The notes below the pieces were generated by a model. That model was not told where the DNA came from and did no database searches. It saw nothing but the letters and a program-made list of their open reading frames with translations. A program made the translations under genes and the position numbers. This document shows, piece after piece, positions 25,167 to 33,260 of a stretch of 64,000 bases of DNA (position 1 is its first letter; each line of letters begins with the position of its first letter). Source of the DNA: JBLNDJ01 sp050261515 (GTDB lineage: Bacteria > Acidobacteriota > Terriglobia > Bryobacterales > Bryobacteraceae); the NCBI GenBank assembly GCA_050261515.1, contig JBLNDJ010000009.1, positions 42,948-106,947 of the forward strand, written 5' to 3'.

Positions 25167-25604
25167 TCATCCGGCGTTCGCCACAATCCATGCCGCCTGC
25201 CGGGCGCGCCGCCGCACTGTTTGGCGACGAGATTGCTCCTCTCGGGTAACAACCAGTAAAGAAAGGACGAACACGTGTCTGCTAACGCGTACGGCGCAAC
25301 TCAACGAACGCGCGGGCCGCGGCCCTCCCGCGCGACCCACGACGCAGCGGTTTCCCTCGCCTCCGCCCCGAAGGCACCGGCTTCGAGGGCGCGGCATGCC
25401 TGGATGAAGCGCGCGGAAGGCGGCGGCAGCGGAGGACCCCGATGTTCCGGTGCCTGAAACCCGGTTGTCCGGTGGACTGCGGTACGGGCAAACGTCCCAA
25501 TTGCCTGGATAAACTGTTGTTGCGCGCGCTTCTACTGCTCCTGTCGGCCGCGCTCGTGGTGAGCCTGTGGATGGGGTTCAAATTTCTGAGCGGCGTTGGT
25601 CCAC
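25167..25604. other. Region between kef-type gene and mreB-like gene; two weak small ORFs
   Basis: Two plus-strand frames have plausible ribosome sites: a GTG at 25275 (60 codons, low-complexity Ala/Arg/Ser) and an ATG at 25442 described separately. The 60-codon frame has no recognisable domain and may be non-coding. No terminator hairpin with a T-run was seen. Confidence 0.35.
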
Positions 25605-25780
25605 TCACAAACCATTTCGGAAACGCCGCCATTCGCGCGGCCGCAGGCCATTCAGTTGGTACGCCAGGCCTTGAATCACGCAGGATAGCGGATCGCTGGC
25701 TACCCTCACGGGAAGCCCGCAGTCTTGACTTACGAATTGATCGAGATTGCGAAGCAGGGCCGAACCGCCGGTCAGCGTGA
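25442..25780 (+). CDS. Possible small membrane protein, antisense overlap with mreB-like 3' end
   Basis: A 112-codon frame with a GGAGG site before its ATG. The N-terminus has C-L-K-P-G-C-P-V-D-C-G (residues 4-14) and then a strong hydrophobic helix (residues about 24-48). The second half (from about 25605) lies antisense to the last 176 bases of the MreB-like gene and is arginine-rich like a shadow frame. The real protein may be shorter, or the frame may not be translated. It is listed because of the ribosome site and the membrane helix. Confidence 0.3.
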   Translation: MFRCLKPGCPVDCGTGKRPNCLDKLLLRALLLLLSAALVVSLWMGFKFLSGVGPLTNHFGNAAIRAAAGHSVGTPGLESRRIADRWLPSREARSLDLRIDRDCEAGPNRRSA

Positions 25781-26621
25781 TCCCGGTTTCGACCAGGTCG
25801 GCGCTCAGTTCGGGAGGCGTGTTTTCGAGCGCCTCCCGAATCGTGCTCATGATCCGCGCGAGTGGCGCCGAAAGCGCTTCGTGCACTTCCCCGCTGCGGA
25901 TCGTCACTTCGCGCGGAACGCCCTCCCGGGCGCAGCGTCCCTTGATGGCCAGAGTCGATTCCGGCCGGCACGGAACGGCCGACCCGATCCGGATTTTGAG
26001 GCGCTCCGCCGTCGGTTCGCCGATGAGCAGCTGGTGGGTTGTCCGCACGTGTTCGACGATCGCCGCGTCCATCTCGTCGCCGGCCACGCGGGCCGATCGC
26101 GCGGACACCGTGTTTGCGAGCGAAATAACCGCCGCATCCGTGACGCCCGCACCGATGTTGACCACCATGTGGCCGCGCGATTCCTCAATCGGCAGTGCCG
26201 CGCCTCTGGCCGCGGCGAGAACCTGGTCCACCAGCAGAACCTCGGCCGCACCTGCGTTCCGGACCGACTCGACCACGGCGCGGCGCTCTACGTTGGTCAT
26301 CCCGCTCGGGACCGCGATGGCAACCCTCAGCCGCGGCCAGGGTCCGCTCACGCGCGCTTTGCGAAGGAAGCGCTGGAGCATGCCATCGAAGAGCTTCAGA
26401 TCGCTGATGCTGCCGGCGCGGATGGGGCGCGCCGTCCGGAACTTCCTGGGTGTCCGGCCGAGGCCGGCTTCCGCCTCTCCGCCGACCGCCTCGATTTCGC
26501 CCGTGCCGGCGCGGACCGTCACCAGAGACCGCTCATTCACCGCGACTCCGCGGCCCTTCACGTAGATCAACATGTTGGCAGTCCCGGGATCGAGGCCAAC
26601 TCGCGCGGAAGGAAAAGCCAT
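25605..26621 (-). CDS. Orphan MreB-like actin homologue
   Basis: A 338-residue MreB/actin-fold protein. Landmarks are V-G-L-D-P-G-T-A-N (phosphate 1), V-V-N-I-G-A-G-V-T-D (phosphate 2) and L-T-G-G-S-A-L-L-R-N-L (adenosine motif). No mreC or mreD follows, and the gene sits in a stress block, so it is probably a second copy rather than the main shape determinant. The P-loop reads D-P-G-T-A-N, where classical MreB has D-L-G-T-A-N. ATG 26621 leaves 7 bases after rnk; a TTG at 26639 would overlap it. Confidence 0.88.
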   Translation of the reverse strand: MAFPSARVGLDPGTANMLIYVKGRGVAVNERSLVTVRAGTGEIEAVGGEAEAGLGRTPRKFRTARPIRAGSISDLKLFDGMLQRFLRKARVSGPWPRLRVAIAVPSGMTNVERRAVVESVRNAGAAEVLLVDQVLAAARGAALPIEESRGHMVVNIGAGVTDAAVISLANTVSARSARVAGDEMDAAIVEHVRTTHQLLIGEPTAERLKIRIGSAVPCRPESTLAIKGRCAREGVPREVTIRSGEVHEALSAPLARIMSTIREALENTPPELSADLVETGITLTGGSALLRNLDQFVSQDCGLPVRVASDPLSCVIQGLAYQLNGLRPREWRRFRNGL

Positions 26622-26628
26622 CCCGGAT

Positions 26629-27039
26629 TCAGTTCCCAACGGCGCCCGCCGCCTCGGGCTGATAGATGACGCGCATCACCTTCAGCCGCCGCATCCCTTT
26701 GGGAACCTGCCATTGAATGACATCGCCGACGCGGTAGCCGAGCATCGCCGTTCCAATGGGAGCGAGCACGGAGACGCTGTTCTCGGTTCGGTTTTGGCTC
26801 GGGAAAATGAGGCGATAGACGCGTATTTCCCCAGAATCCAGGTCTTTTAGCTGGACTTCCGAGTTCATCGTCACGACGTCGCGTGGGATGGCGTCCGGTT
26901 CGACCACCTCCGCACGGTCGAGTTCCTGCTCGAGCGTGTCCAGGTATTCCTGGTCAACGGAACTCGCTCCGCGGCGGCCCGCGATTAGCCGTCGAAGTTT
27001 TTCGAAATCGGCATTGGTGATATATATGTGGTCCCTCAT
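26629..27039 (-). CDS. rnk: Rnk / GreA-GreB-family regulator of nucleoside diphosphate kinase type
   Basis: A 136-residue protein with an N-terminal helical segment (residues 8-45) and a C-terminal GreA/GreB-type domain. D-V-V-T-M-N-S-E-V, V-L-A-P-I-G-T-A-M-L-G and V-G-D-V-I-Q-W match Rnk closely, as does the Y-Q-P-E-A-A-G end. Rnk binds RNA polymerase near the secondary channel and lacks the acidic coiled-coil tip of GreA. ATG 27039 is chosen because of GAGGAGGT just upstream; the longer open frame is unsupported. The mreB-like gene follows directly, probably in one transcript. Confidence 0.9.
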   Translation of the reverse strand: MRDHIYITNADFEKLRRLIAGRRGASSVDQEYLDTLEQELDRAEVVEPDAIPRDVVTMNSEVQLKDLDSGEIRVYRLIFPSQNRTENSVSVLAPIGTAMLGYRVGDVIQWQVPKGMRRLKVMRVIYQPEAAGAVGN

Positions 27040-27304
27040 TGTCGGACCTCCTCGTGAACTCTGCGCGGATCTATGCTTGAGGACTGAAGAAGTGCACGCT
27101 GGATACCAAATCTCTACCCTCCAATCGCAAGCCCGGAAGCCAGTGGGCCGGCGCACGCTGCCTGAAAACGCACACTACTGGCCGCTTATGTCCTGGCGCC
27201 ACGGCTCCAAAGCGGGTTGAAAGCTTCTCCGGAACTTTCTTGGCGGCAATCGGCAAATGGCTTGCGGATTGCACTCGGCAGGCGGGTACACACAGGAAAC
27301 AGAT

Positions 27305-27730
27305 ATGACCAAAGGACCACCCCTGCAAACGTATGCGCTCGCCGCGTCGTACGACGTCGCAGTGCGCACCGTACGGACGGCCCTGAAGCGGCACGGGCTG
27401 CGCGCTGCGGCCGAACTGGACGTCGCCGCGAGAATCCGGCAGGAGCTGGGAGCGGGAGTGGCGCCTTGCCTGGTGCTCTATGTAGACGATCCCGCCGTCC
27501 TGCTCGAAGCCGTAGTCTTTCACCGGGGCGCCGCCCTTGCGATTCCGCAGCCCGTCGTCATCACAGGGGACAACCGGCACAGCGAAGTGCTCGTGCACAA
27601 CCAGGAGGCGCTCAACGGCGTGATTCCGGAGAGCGTTCGAGATCCGTTCCTCGATCTGCTGCGGCGGATCGGGCTGGCGATGGAAAGTATCGCTCAGAAA
27701 TCAGGAGCGCCCCTGGTTACCAGTTCGTGA
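27305..27730 (+). CDS. DUF302-domain protein
   Basis: A 141-residue protein of the DUF302 family: an N-terminal helix-strand unit (T-V-R-T-A-L-K-R-H-G-L-R), then V-A-P-C-L-V-L-Y-V-D-D-P and I-P-Q-P-V-V-I. The A-P-C-L-V-L cysteine is a frequent family residue. DUF302 proteins are small cytoplasmic proteins often found in stress or sulfur-redox contexts, without a settled function. ATG 27305 follows an AGGAAACAG ribosome site. The gene is divergent from rnk and precedes the kinase/regulator pair. Confidence 0.72.
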   Translation: MTKGPPLQTYALAASYDVAVRTVRTALKRHGLRAAAELDVAARIRQELGAGVAPCLVLYVDDPAVLLEAVVFHRGAALAIPQPVVITGDNRHSEVLVHNQEALNGVIPESVRDPFLDLLRRIGLAMESIAQKSGAPLVTSS

Positions 27731-27801
27731 GAAGTATGCCGGAGGCATGATCCGGTTGCCGCGGTTTGGCTCTTGCGCGGATGATGAAGGTGGGGATCGA
27801 G

Positions 27802-28842
27802 ATGTCACTTCGGCCGTGGTCGCGGTGGGCAGTGTGTGCTGCTGCCCTGGCGGGCGCTGCGTTCGTGGACTGGCTGGCGCATGGCGCCGCCGCGGTCGCC
27901 TATGCCATTCCGGTGGTTCTTGCGGCCGTGCTGAACGGCTGGTACGGAGGGCTTGGCGCTTCGCTTCTGGCTTCGGCCGTCCTGTTCGCCCTCCCTTCTC
28001 ACCAGGCGCTCGCTATAAAGGCGCTCGAATCACTCGCCCTATTGTTGCTGGCCTGCGCGGCCGTGCTGGCAACCGGCCGCGAGCGCCGTTTGCGCGAGCA
28101 CTATCAGCAGATCGCGGAACAACTCAGTAACGTGTACGAAAAAGTGCAGGCAAATTTCGAAGGCATGAAGCGTGCGGAGCGCTTATCCGCGATTGGGCAG
28201 CTATCCGCCGGTTTGGCCCATGAAATCCGGAATCCGCTAGCCAGCATCTCCGGAGCCGCCGCAATCCTGGCCAGAAGCCATTCCCTCGATCCCAAAAGCG
28301 CAAAGTGCCTGGAGATCATTACAAGCGAGAGCGAGCGGCTGAACGGCTTGCTCACTAATTTCCTGAATTTCGCGCGGCCTCGTCCGCCTCGCCTCCAGAC
28401 CGTGCAGCTTGGGCCGGTTCTCGAGAACGTGCTCGAACTCGCCAGCCACGGAGTGCGGGGCAAAGCAGTCCGCTTCGAAAAGGGCGTTCAAAACGGACTT
28501 CAGCCCGTCGAATGCGACCCCGAGCAACTGGAGCAGGTGCTTCTGAATCTGATGATCAATGCGATCGAAGCCAGCCCCGACGGGGGAACCGTGACGCTCT
28601 CGGCCGCCCTCGAAGACGGCCGAATCGCCATCGACGTAGTAGACCAGGGACACGGCGTGGCACCCGCCCACATCGATCGCCTCTTCGATCCCTTCTTTAC
28701 CACCAAGGAACAGGGAACCGGGCTCGGCCTGCCGGTGGCACACCAGATTGTCCGGCAGATGGGCGGGTCCCTGGTGGCGCGCGCAAATGCAGGACGGGGG
28801 ATGACGTTTTCCGTGGTCCTCCCGGCCAAGGCCCGGAACTGA
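27802..28842 (+). CDS. Membrane sensor histidine kinase (NtrB-like)
   Basis: A 346-residue kinase. Residues 1-80 hold about three hydrophobic helices (DUF4118-like). A short coiled linker follows, then HisKA with L-A-H-E-I-R-N-P-L and HATPase_c with N-A-I-E-A (N box), D-Q-G-H-G-V-A (G1), F-D-P-F-F-T-T-K (F) and G-T-G-L-G-L-P (G2). There is no PAS domain, so any signal must enter through the membrane helices. ATG 27802 has AGGTGG upstream; earlier in-frame ATGs exist. The stop overlaps the regulator start by one base (TGATG), making a kinase/regulator pair. Confidence 0.9.
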   Translation: MSLRPWSRWAVCAAALAGAAFVDWLAHGAAAVAYAIPVVLAAVLNGWYGGLGASLLASAVLFALPSHQALAIKALESLALLLLACAAVLATGRERRLREHYQQIAEQLSNVYEKVQANFEGMKRAERLSAIGQLSAGLAHEIRNPLASISGAAAILARSHSLDPKSAKCLEIITSESERLNGLLTNFLNFARPRPPRLQTVQLGPVLENVLELASHGVRGKAVRFEKGVQNGLQPVECDPEQLEQVLLNLMINAIEASPDGGTVTLSAALEDGRIAIDVVDQGHGVAPAHIDRLFDPFFTTKEQGTGLGLPVAHQIVRQMGGSLVARANAGRGMTFSVVLPAKARN

Positions 28843-30260
28843 TGAACACTCCACGAATTCTGGTTGTTGACGACGACGATAATCTTCGCTGGGTTCTCCA
28901 GACGCAGCTCGAGCAGATGGGGTACGCCGTAACCACCGCCGCCGATGGCCCCGCGGCGCTCGCGGCGATGGACGCGGAACCGCCGTCGCTCGTCCTCACC
29001 GACTTGAAAATGCCCGGCATGACCGGAATGGAATTGCTGGAGCGGATCCGCCGCGATTACCCGGACATCCCGGTTGTCATGATCACGGCCTTCGGCACCA
29101 TTCAGAACGCGGTTCAGGCGATGAGGTCGGGGGCTTACGATTACTTGACCAAGCCCATCGACTATGACGAACTGGGCCTTTCCGTCAGCCGCGTGCTGGA
29201 GCATTTCCGCCTGGTGGAGGAAGTCCGGGCACTGCGCGCGAGCCTCGACCGGAAGTACGGCTTTGAAAATATCATCGGCCACTCGGAAGCTCTCCTCTCG
29301 GTTCTCGACACGGCCGCAAGGGCGGCGCAGAGCAATTCCACGATTCTCATTCACGCCGAAACCGGCACCGGCAAGGAACTGCTGGCACGAGCGATTCATT
29401 TCAACAGCCGGCGGCGCGACAAGCCCTTCGTCACCATCAACTGCGGCGCCATCCCGCGCGACCTTCTGGAATCGGAGCTGTTCGGACATGTGAAGGGATC
29501 GTTCACAGGGGCGATGGCGCATAAAGCCGGCAAGGTCGAGCTTGCCGATCGCGGCACATTGTTCCTGGACGAGATCGGCGAGATGCCCGGCGATCTACAG
29601 GTGAAGCTGCTCCGCCTGATCCAGCAAGGAGAACTCGAGAAGGTCGGCGCCACGTCGCCGTTGAAGATCGATGTGCGGTTCGTCGCGGCGACGCACCGGA
29701 ATCTGAAGGCCATGATCGAGGACGGGGCATTTCGCGAAGACCTGTACTACCGGCTCGCGGTGATCCCGTTGGAACTGCCTCCGCTCCGCGACCGCGCTGA
29801 GGACATCCCCGAGCTGGTGCAGCACTTCTTCACGAAGGCGAAGACAGCGCAAGGCCGTCCCGAGCTTGTGCTGCCGCCCGGGCTGCTGCCGCGCTTCCAG
29901 GACTATCGCTGGCCCGGAAACATTCGTGAGTTGGAAAATGTGATCGAGCGGATTGTGGTGCTGGCGCGAGGCGACGAGATCACGCTGGCCGACCTGCCGG
30001 ATTTCCTGCGGCGGGAAAGGCCCGCCATCGATATGCTGCAACTGGAGCTTCCGGCGCAGGGACTCAGCCTCGAAGCCGTGGAGAAGGAGCTGATCCTGCG
30101 GGCGCTGGACAAGTTCCATGGCAATCAGACTCATGCCGCCAAGTACCTGGACATCAGTCGCAAGGCGTTGATATATCGGATGGAGAAGCACGGCATCCGA
30201 AGGAAGGCCGCCCTCGATGAGGAGGAGATGGCGTCTCCCGACGATGTTTCGTTGCGCTGA
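28842..30260 (+). CDS. NtrC-family sigma-54 response regulator
   Basis: A 472-residue three-domain regulator. The receiver (residues 1-120) has V-D-D-D-D, phospho-acceptor aspartate in L-T-D-L-K-M-P, and K in L-T-K-P-I. The AAA+ domain has A-E-T-G-T-G-K-E (Walker A), G-S-F-T-G-A as the sigma-54 contact loop (alanine to serine against the common form), and F-L-D-E-I-G-E (Walker B). The Fis-type HTH contains Q-T-H-A-A-K-Y-L-D-I-S-R-K. It is coupled to the kinase gene. Targets need -24/-12 promoters; none was recognised with confidence nearby. Confidence 0.93.
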   Translation: MNTPRILVVDDDDNLRWVLQTQLEQMGYAVTTAADGPAALAAMDAEPPSLVLTDLKMPGMTGMELLERIRRDYPDIPVVMITAFGTIQNAVQAMRSGAYDYLTKPIDYDELGLSVSRVLEHFRLVEEVRALRASLDRKYGFENIIGHSEALLSVLDTAARAAQSNSTILIHAETGTGKELLARAIHFNSRRRDKPFVTINCGAIPRDLLESELFGHVKGSFTGAMAHKAGKVELADRGTLFLDEIGEMPGDLQVKLLRLIQQGELEKVGATSPLKIDVRFVAATHRNLKAMIEDGAFREDLYYRLAVIPLELPPLRDRAEDIPELVQHFFTKAKTAQGRPELVLPPGLLPRFQDYRWPGNIRELENVIERIVVLARGDEITLADLPDFLRRERPAIDMLQLELPAQGLSLEAVEKELILRALDKFHGNQTHAAKYLDISRKALIYRMEKHGIRRKAALDEEEMASPDDVSLR

Positions 30261-30612
30261 GTCCCGTTGCCGCGACCCTTTCTTCCCCCGCGGCTTCGAT
30301 TCGCCGCCCTAGCTGTGAAAGATGTTTCGAGACCAGCTCGAGATTTGTCAGCGCCGCGGCCGGGATCGGCTGCTGATGCTGCCTGGCGATTTCCAGCACT
30401 GCCCGGATGCTGCGCACGTGCTCGCCGGCGAGCGACAGATCTCGCCGTAGGTCCGAGCGCAGCAGGTCGTCCTGCGCCGCCGCTGCGGCGTGCGAACCCG
30501 CCTGCGTATTGCCGGTGCGTACCCGGCGAACCCGCCATCGGCGAATTCCAAGCGCAACCGGAGCGGCAGCCAGGAGAACGCCGGCCGTCCATAGAAAGTC
30601 CTCGGTTAGCAT
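30154..30612 (-). CDS. Small single-helix membrane protein of unknown function
   Basis: A 152-residue frame with an N-terminal membrane helix (F-L-W-T-A-G-V-L-L-A-A-A-P-V-A-L-G-I) followed by basic residues and a long alpha-helical region (residues 45-110). Codon use over the first 110 codons looks like that of real genes here. The last 107 bases lie antisense to the end of the NtrC-type gene, and that part (serine/proline/arginine-rich) looks less protein-like. No family was recognised. The convergent position suggests an independent promoter near 30.65 kb. Confidence 0.45.
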   Translation of the reverse strand: MLTEDFLWTAGVLLAAAPVALGIRRWRVRRVRTGNTQAGSHAAAAAQDDLLRSDLRRDLSLAGEHVRSIRAVLEIARQHQQPIPAAALTNLELVSKHLSQLGRRIEAAGEERVAATGLSATKHRRETPSPPHRGRPSFGCRASPSDISTPCD

Positions 30613-30818
30613 GCTTCTTTGAACTGCACACCAGCCGCCATTCCTTGCGGTTCAATTAGGGCCCATGAGGCCCCCACTGCGACCGCGGTTGCCTCAAAAC
30701 AGGCAGCGGTGCGCCCTTTTGGACATCGCAATGCATCGGATTCGCGCAAAACCATCGCCTCCGGTTGGTCCGGTACTTGCTCCATCGGTGGCGGAGCAAA
30801 ACGGAGCGCTCCCAAACG

Positions 30819-31283
30819 ATGAGCCACTACTTATTCGGCGATCTACAGGAGTGGGGCCGGGTTCTTGATCAGGTCCGGCGGCTCCGCCAGGATGGCACGC
30901 TCGATCAACACCAGCCTGAGTTAGCGCGCCTGGTGCGTTATCCATCCAACTGGCAGCTCAGGCAGGCCGGCCTCCGCGCGGCAGCCGAACTGAAGACGGC
31001 GGGCGACGAGGTCCTTCGGGCCACGGTTCGCGTTCTGGCTGACGAGGAGATGGATTTGGACACGCGCGTACTGGCCGGCAACGCTGTAAGCCGCATGCTG
31101 GGCGCCGCCGATAGCCGGATCGGCGATGCCGCGCGCGCTGAAGCGATCGGGGCCATTGGCGATCTGCTGAAAAAGCACCAGCCGCCGGTGCTTCACGAGT
31201 GCGCTCGAAGATGGCAGGAGTCCCTGTCCGAGGCAGGAACGGTTTCGGAACGCAAGGGAGGAGGTAATTGCAATGCAGGCTAA
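30819..31283 (+). CDS. Helical protein of unknown function (HEAT-like)
   Basis: A 154-residue protein starting M-S-H-Y-L-F-G-D-L-Q-E-W. It is almost all alpha-helical; L-A-R-L-V-R-Y-P-S-N-W-Q-L-R-Q-A-G and L-D-T-R-V-L-A-G-N-A-V-S-R-M look like paired HEAT-type helices. No catalytic motif is visible. The last 11 bases overlap the next small gene, and three small genes in a row have strong ribosome sites, so this is probably one operon running towards the UspA gene. Confidence 0.6.
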   Translation: MSHYLFGDLQEWGRVLDQVRRLRQDGTLDQHQPELARLVRYPSNWQLRQAGLRAAAELKTAGDEVLRATVRVLADEEMDLDTRVLAGNAVSRMLGAADSRIGDAARAEAIGAIGDLLKKHQPPVLHECARRWQESLSEAGTVSERKGGGNCNAG

Positions 31284-31473
31284 GGTATGCACATCGCGCG
31301 ATGAGCGCCGGGTGCTCGGCGCCCAGATGGCTAAACTGGGCGTTCGCCTGTTGAACAAATACGGCCGGATGCTTCAGTGCGAATCCTGCGAGGCCACGTG
31401 GTCACCCCGGCCCGCGGCCGATGGCTCTCTCCCTCGGGGTTTCTGGCGATGCCCGAATCGGTGCAACTGGTGA
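31273..31473 (+). CDS. Small zinc-ribbon-like protein
   Basis: A 66-residue protein with GGAGGAGGTAATTGCA before its ATG, a very strong ribosome site. C-E-S-C-E-A-T-W and W-R-C-P-N-R-C-N form two cysteine pairs that could bind zinc, at residues about 36-39 and 60-64. A basic helix (L-G-V-R-L-L-N-K-Y-G-R-M) precedes them, so nucleic-acid or protein binding is possible. No family was recognised. Confidence 0.62.
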   Translation: MQAKVCTSRDERRVLGAQMAKLGVRLLNKYGRMLQCESCEATWSPRPAADGSLPRGFWRCPNRCNW

Positions 31474-31495
31474 CGGAGTTCTCACGGAGGTAATC

Positions 31496-31702
31496 GTGTC
31501 GAATCTCGAAAGGCGCCTGGAACGACAGAACAACGGCTCTGGCCGCAGGACCGGAGTAGAACCCGAGCCGCAAACAATTATTGTTCGCCTGGAAGATCTC
31601 CCGGCGACGCCCCGCAATATCGAACGGATACGCGAGCGGGTCCAGTTGTGGAACAGCCGGTTGGAGAGTTCCGAGACGCCGTTTCGCCTCCGTATGATTT
31701 GA
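31496..31702 (+). CDS. Small protein of unknown function, GTG start
   Basis: A 68-residue charged protein. The GTG at 31496 is chosen because ACGGAGGTAATC immediately precedes it; the open frame upstream lacks a site. It has a basic N-terminal helix (L-E-R-R-L-E-R-Q), then I-I-V-R-L-E-D-L-P-A-T-P and a helix I-E-R-I-R-E-R-V-Q-L-W. No family was recognised. It is the third small gene in the run before the UspA gene. Confidence 0.55.
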   Translation: MSNLERRLERQNNGSGRRTGVEPEPQTIIVRLEDLPATPRNIERIRERVQLWNSRLESSETPFRLRMI

Positions 31703-31760
31703 CGTGCCGGTGATCAGGCACACTCGTCTGCGGCCTCCGCTCGCGCTTTAGGGAGCACAG

Positions 31761-32693
31761 ATGATGCAAACGATTCTCTTGCCGCTCAATCTCACTCGGG
31801 ATTGCCGCCGGCCGATGCGATACGGCATCGAACTCGCCGCGGCGATGAAGGCGAATCTGAGGCTGCTGCATGTCGCCGGTTCAGGCGGCCGCGCTCGTCC
31901 CTACGCATGGCCTGCGGAATGGGACGAAACAACCAGAGCTTCCGCCGCTCACAAAGCGGTGATTACCGGAAGGCCTGCCGAGAGGATCGCCGCTTACGCG
32001 AATTCCATCGACGCGGATCTGATTCTCATGCCCACCCGGGGGCGCGGATTGCCCGGCCAACTCCTGTTTGGTTCGACGACCATGGACGTGCTCCGGATCG
32101 CGAACCAACCGCTCTGGATCGCAAAACCGCAATTCGTACAGACGGAACGGCCGATTCGCTTCAAGCGCGTCTTGTGCGGAGTGGACCTGGGGGCAGAGGG
32201 CCGGTCGGTGCTGAATTGCGCTGCCCGGTGGGCCGAAGCCTGGGATGGCGAAATCCTGGTGGTACACGCTGTGTGTGGAATCAGCGAGGCCATGCTGATG
32301 ACATACGGCTCCGGCGATTCCGGAGAAGTGGAACTGCTCCCTGAAATGGCCCATCGCAAAGTAGCTTCGATGGCCGCGCCGATCGGCGTGCCCTGGCAGG
32401 TGAAGATAGAGGTCGGAGACGTCGCCGAGGTCTTGCTGAAATTCGCAAAGCAGTGGCGGGCGGATGTCGTCATTGTCGGACGCGGCCGCAGAACCGGCCT
32501 CTGGGAGTTTGGCACAAATATCGGAGACATCATCGCGCGGTCTCCGTGTCCGGTGATCACTGTCCCTCACCGCGCGATGCGCGTCCGGCCGGCCGCACAC
32601 CGGATATTCCGCAACACGATCGCCTTCCCCAGCCCGGTCGAACGGCATGACGGAAGCCGGCGCGAGCTGAGGCGCGGCTGCTACTCGACCTGA
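31761..32693 (+). CDS. Tandem universal stress protein (two UspA domains)
   Basis: A 310-residue protein with two UspA domains (about 1-130 and 140-280). Domain 1 has I-L-L-P-L-N-L-T and L-I-L-M-P-T-R-G-R-G with a partial ATP-binding G-S-T-T motif. Domain 2 has V-L-C-G-V-D-L-G and V-I-V-G-R-G-R-R-T-G. The usual G-2x-G-9x-G-S/T pattern is only partly kept, so ATP binding is uncertain. The C-terminal 30 residues are arginine-rich and overlap the convergent hemerythrin gene by 13 bases. Tandem Usps are common in hypoxia regulons. Confidence 0.86.
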   Translation: MMQTILLPLNLTRDCRRPMRYGIELAAAMKANLRLLHVAGSGGRARPYAWPAEWDETTRASAAHKAVITGRPAERIAAYANSIDADLILMPTRGRGLPGQLLFGSTTMDVLRIANQPLWIAKPQFVQTERPIRFKRVLCGVDLGAEGRSVLNCAARWAEAWDGEILVVHAVCGISEAMLMTYGSGDSGEVELLPEMAHRKVASMAAPIGVPWQVKIEVGDVAEVLLKFAKQWRADVVIVGRGRRTGLWEFGTNIGDIIARSPCPVITVPHRAMRVRPAAHRIFRNTIAFPSPVERHDGSRRELRRGCYST

Positions 32694-33238
32694 CTCAGGC
32701 CGCGCCGGGCCGCCATCTCACTTCCAATGGCCTTGCGGTCGAGCTGGCCGAGCTCCTCGGCCGCCGCCGGGAACACCTGGCCCTCTTCGAGGGCGATGTG
32801 GCCCTTGTAAAGCTCAGACAGTCTGGTAAGCAGCTCTAACAGCCGCACCGTATCGGCAGCCGGCAGAAAACCGTCGCTCAACCACAACTGGCCGAGCTGG
32901 TCGATCTCGGCGTGACTCCGGTCGGCTTCGATGTGCTGGCCTTTCAAAGCGTCCACCTGCGCGAGGACGGCTTTCACTCTGGGAGAGTCCAGGTTCTGCA
33001 GGCGAGGGAACAGAGACTGTTCCTCATCGGCGGTATGCTTGGGGGCCGCTTCGCGAAAATAGCGTAGGGCCGTATCGAGCGCCGAGCGCTGCTCGGCCGT
33101 CAGCGGCCCGCCTTGGGCTTCCGCGGCCACTTGCACCAGCACGGACAGAAAGCCTTCAATCCGGCGATGACAGCCCGTCAACAATCCGAAAGGGTCCGCG
33201 AAACTGCTCTCCGGCTTGGCTCCGATCACTACCGGCAT
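32681..33238 (-). CDS. Hemerythrin-domain protein
   Basis: A 185-residue four-helix protein. Possible iron ligands are H in G-C-H-R-R-I-E, H and E in H-T-A-D-E-E-Q-S-L-F-P, H in G-Q-H-I-E-A-D, and H and E in Y-K-G-H-I-A-L-E-E-G-Q-V-F-P. Such proteins bind O2 or NO or handle iron-linked peroxide. ATG 33238 follows AGGAGGGA. The gene lies 22 bases after nsrR in the same direction, so it is likely co-transcribed and under NsrR autocontrol. That supports a role in NO or redox stress. Confidence 0.88.
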   Translation of the reverse strand: MPVVIGAKPESSFADPFGLLTGCHRRIEGFLSVLVQVAAEAQGGPLTAEQRSALDTALRYFREAAPKHTADEEQSLFPRLQNLDSPRVKAVLAQVDALKGQHIEADRSHAEIDQLGQLWLSDGFLPAADTVRLLELLTRLSELYKGHIALEEGQVFPAAAEELGQLDRKAIGSEMAARRGLSQVE

Positions 33239-33260
33239 CTTCCAAATCCCTCCTGATACG

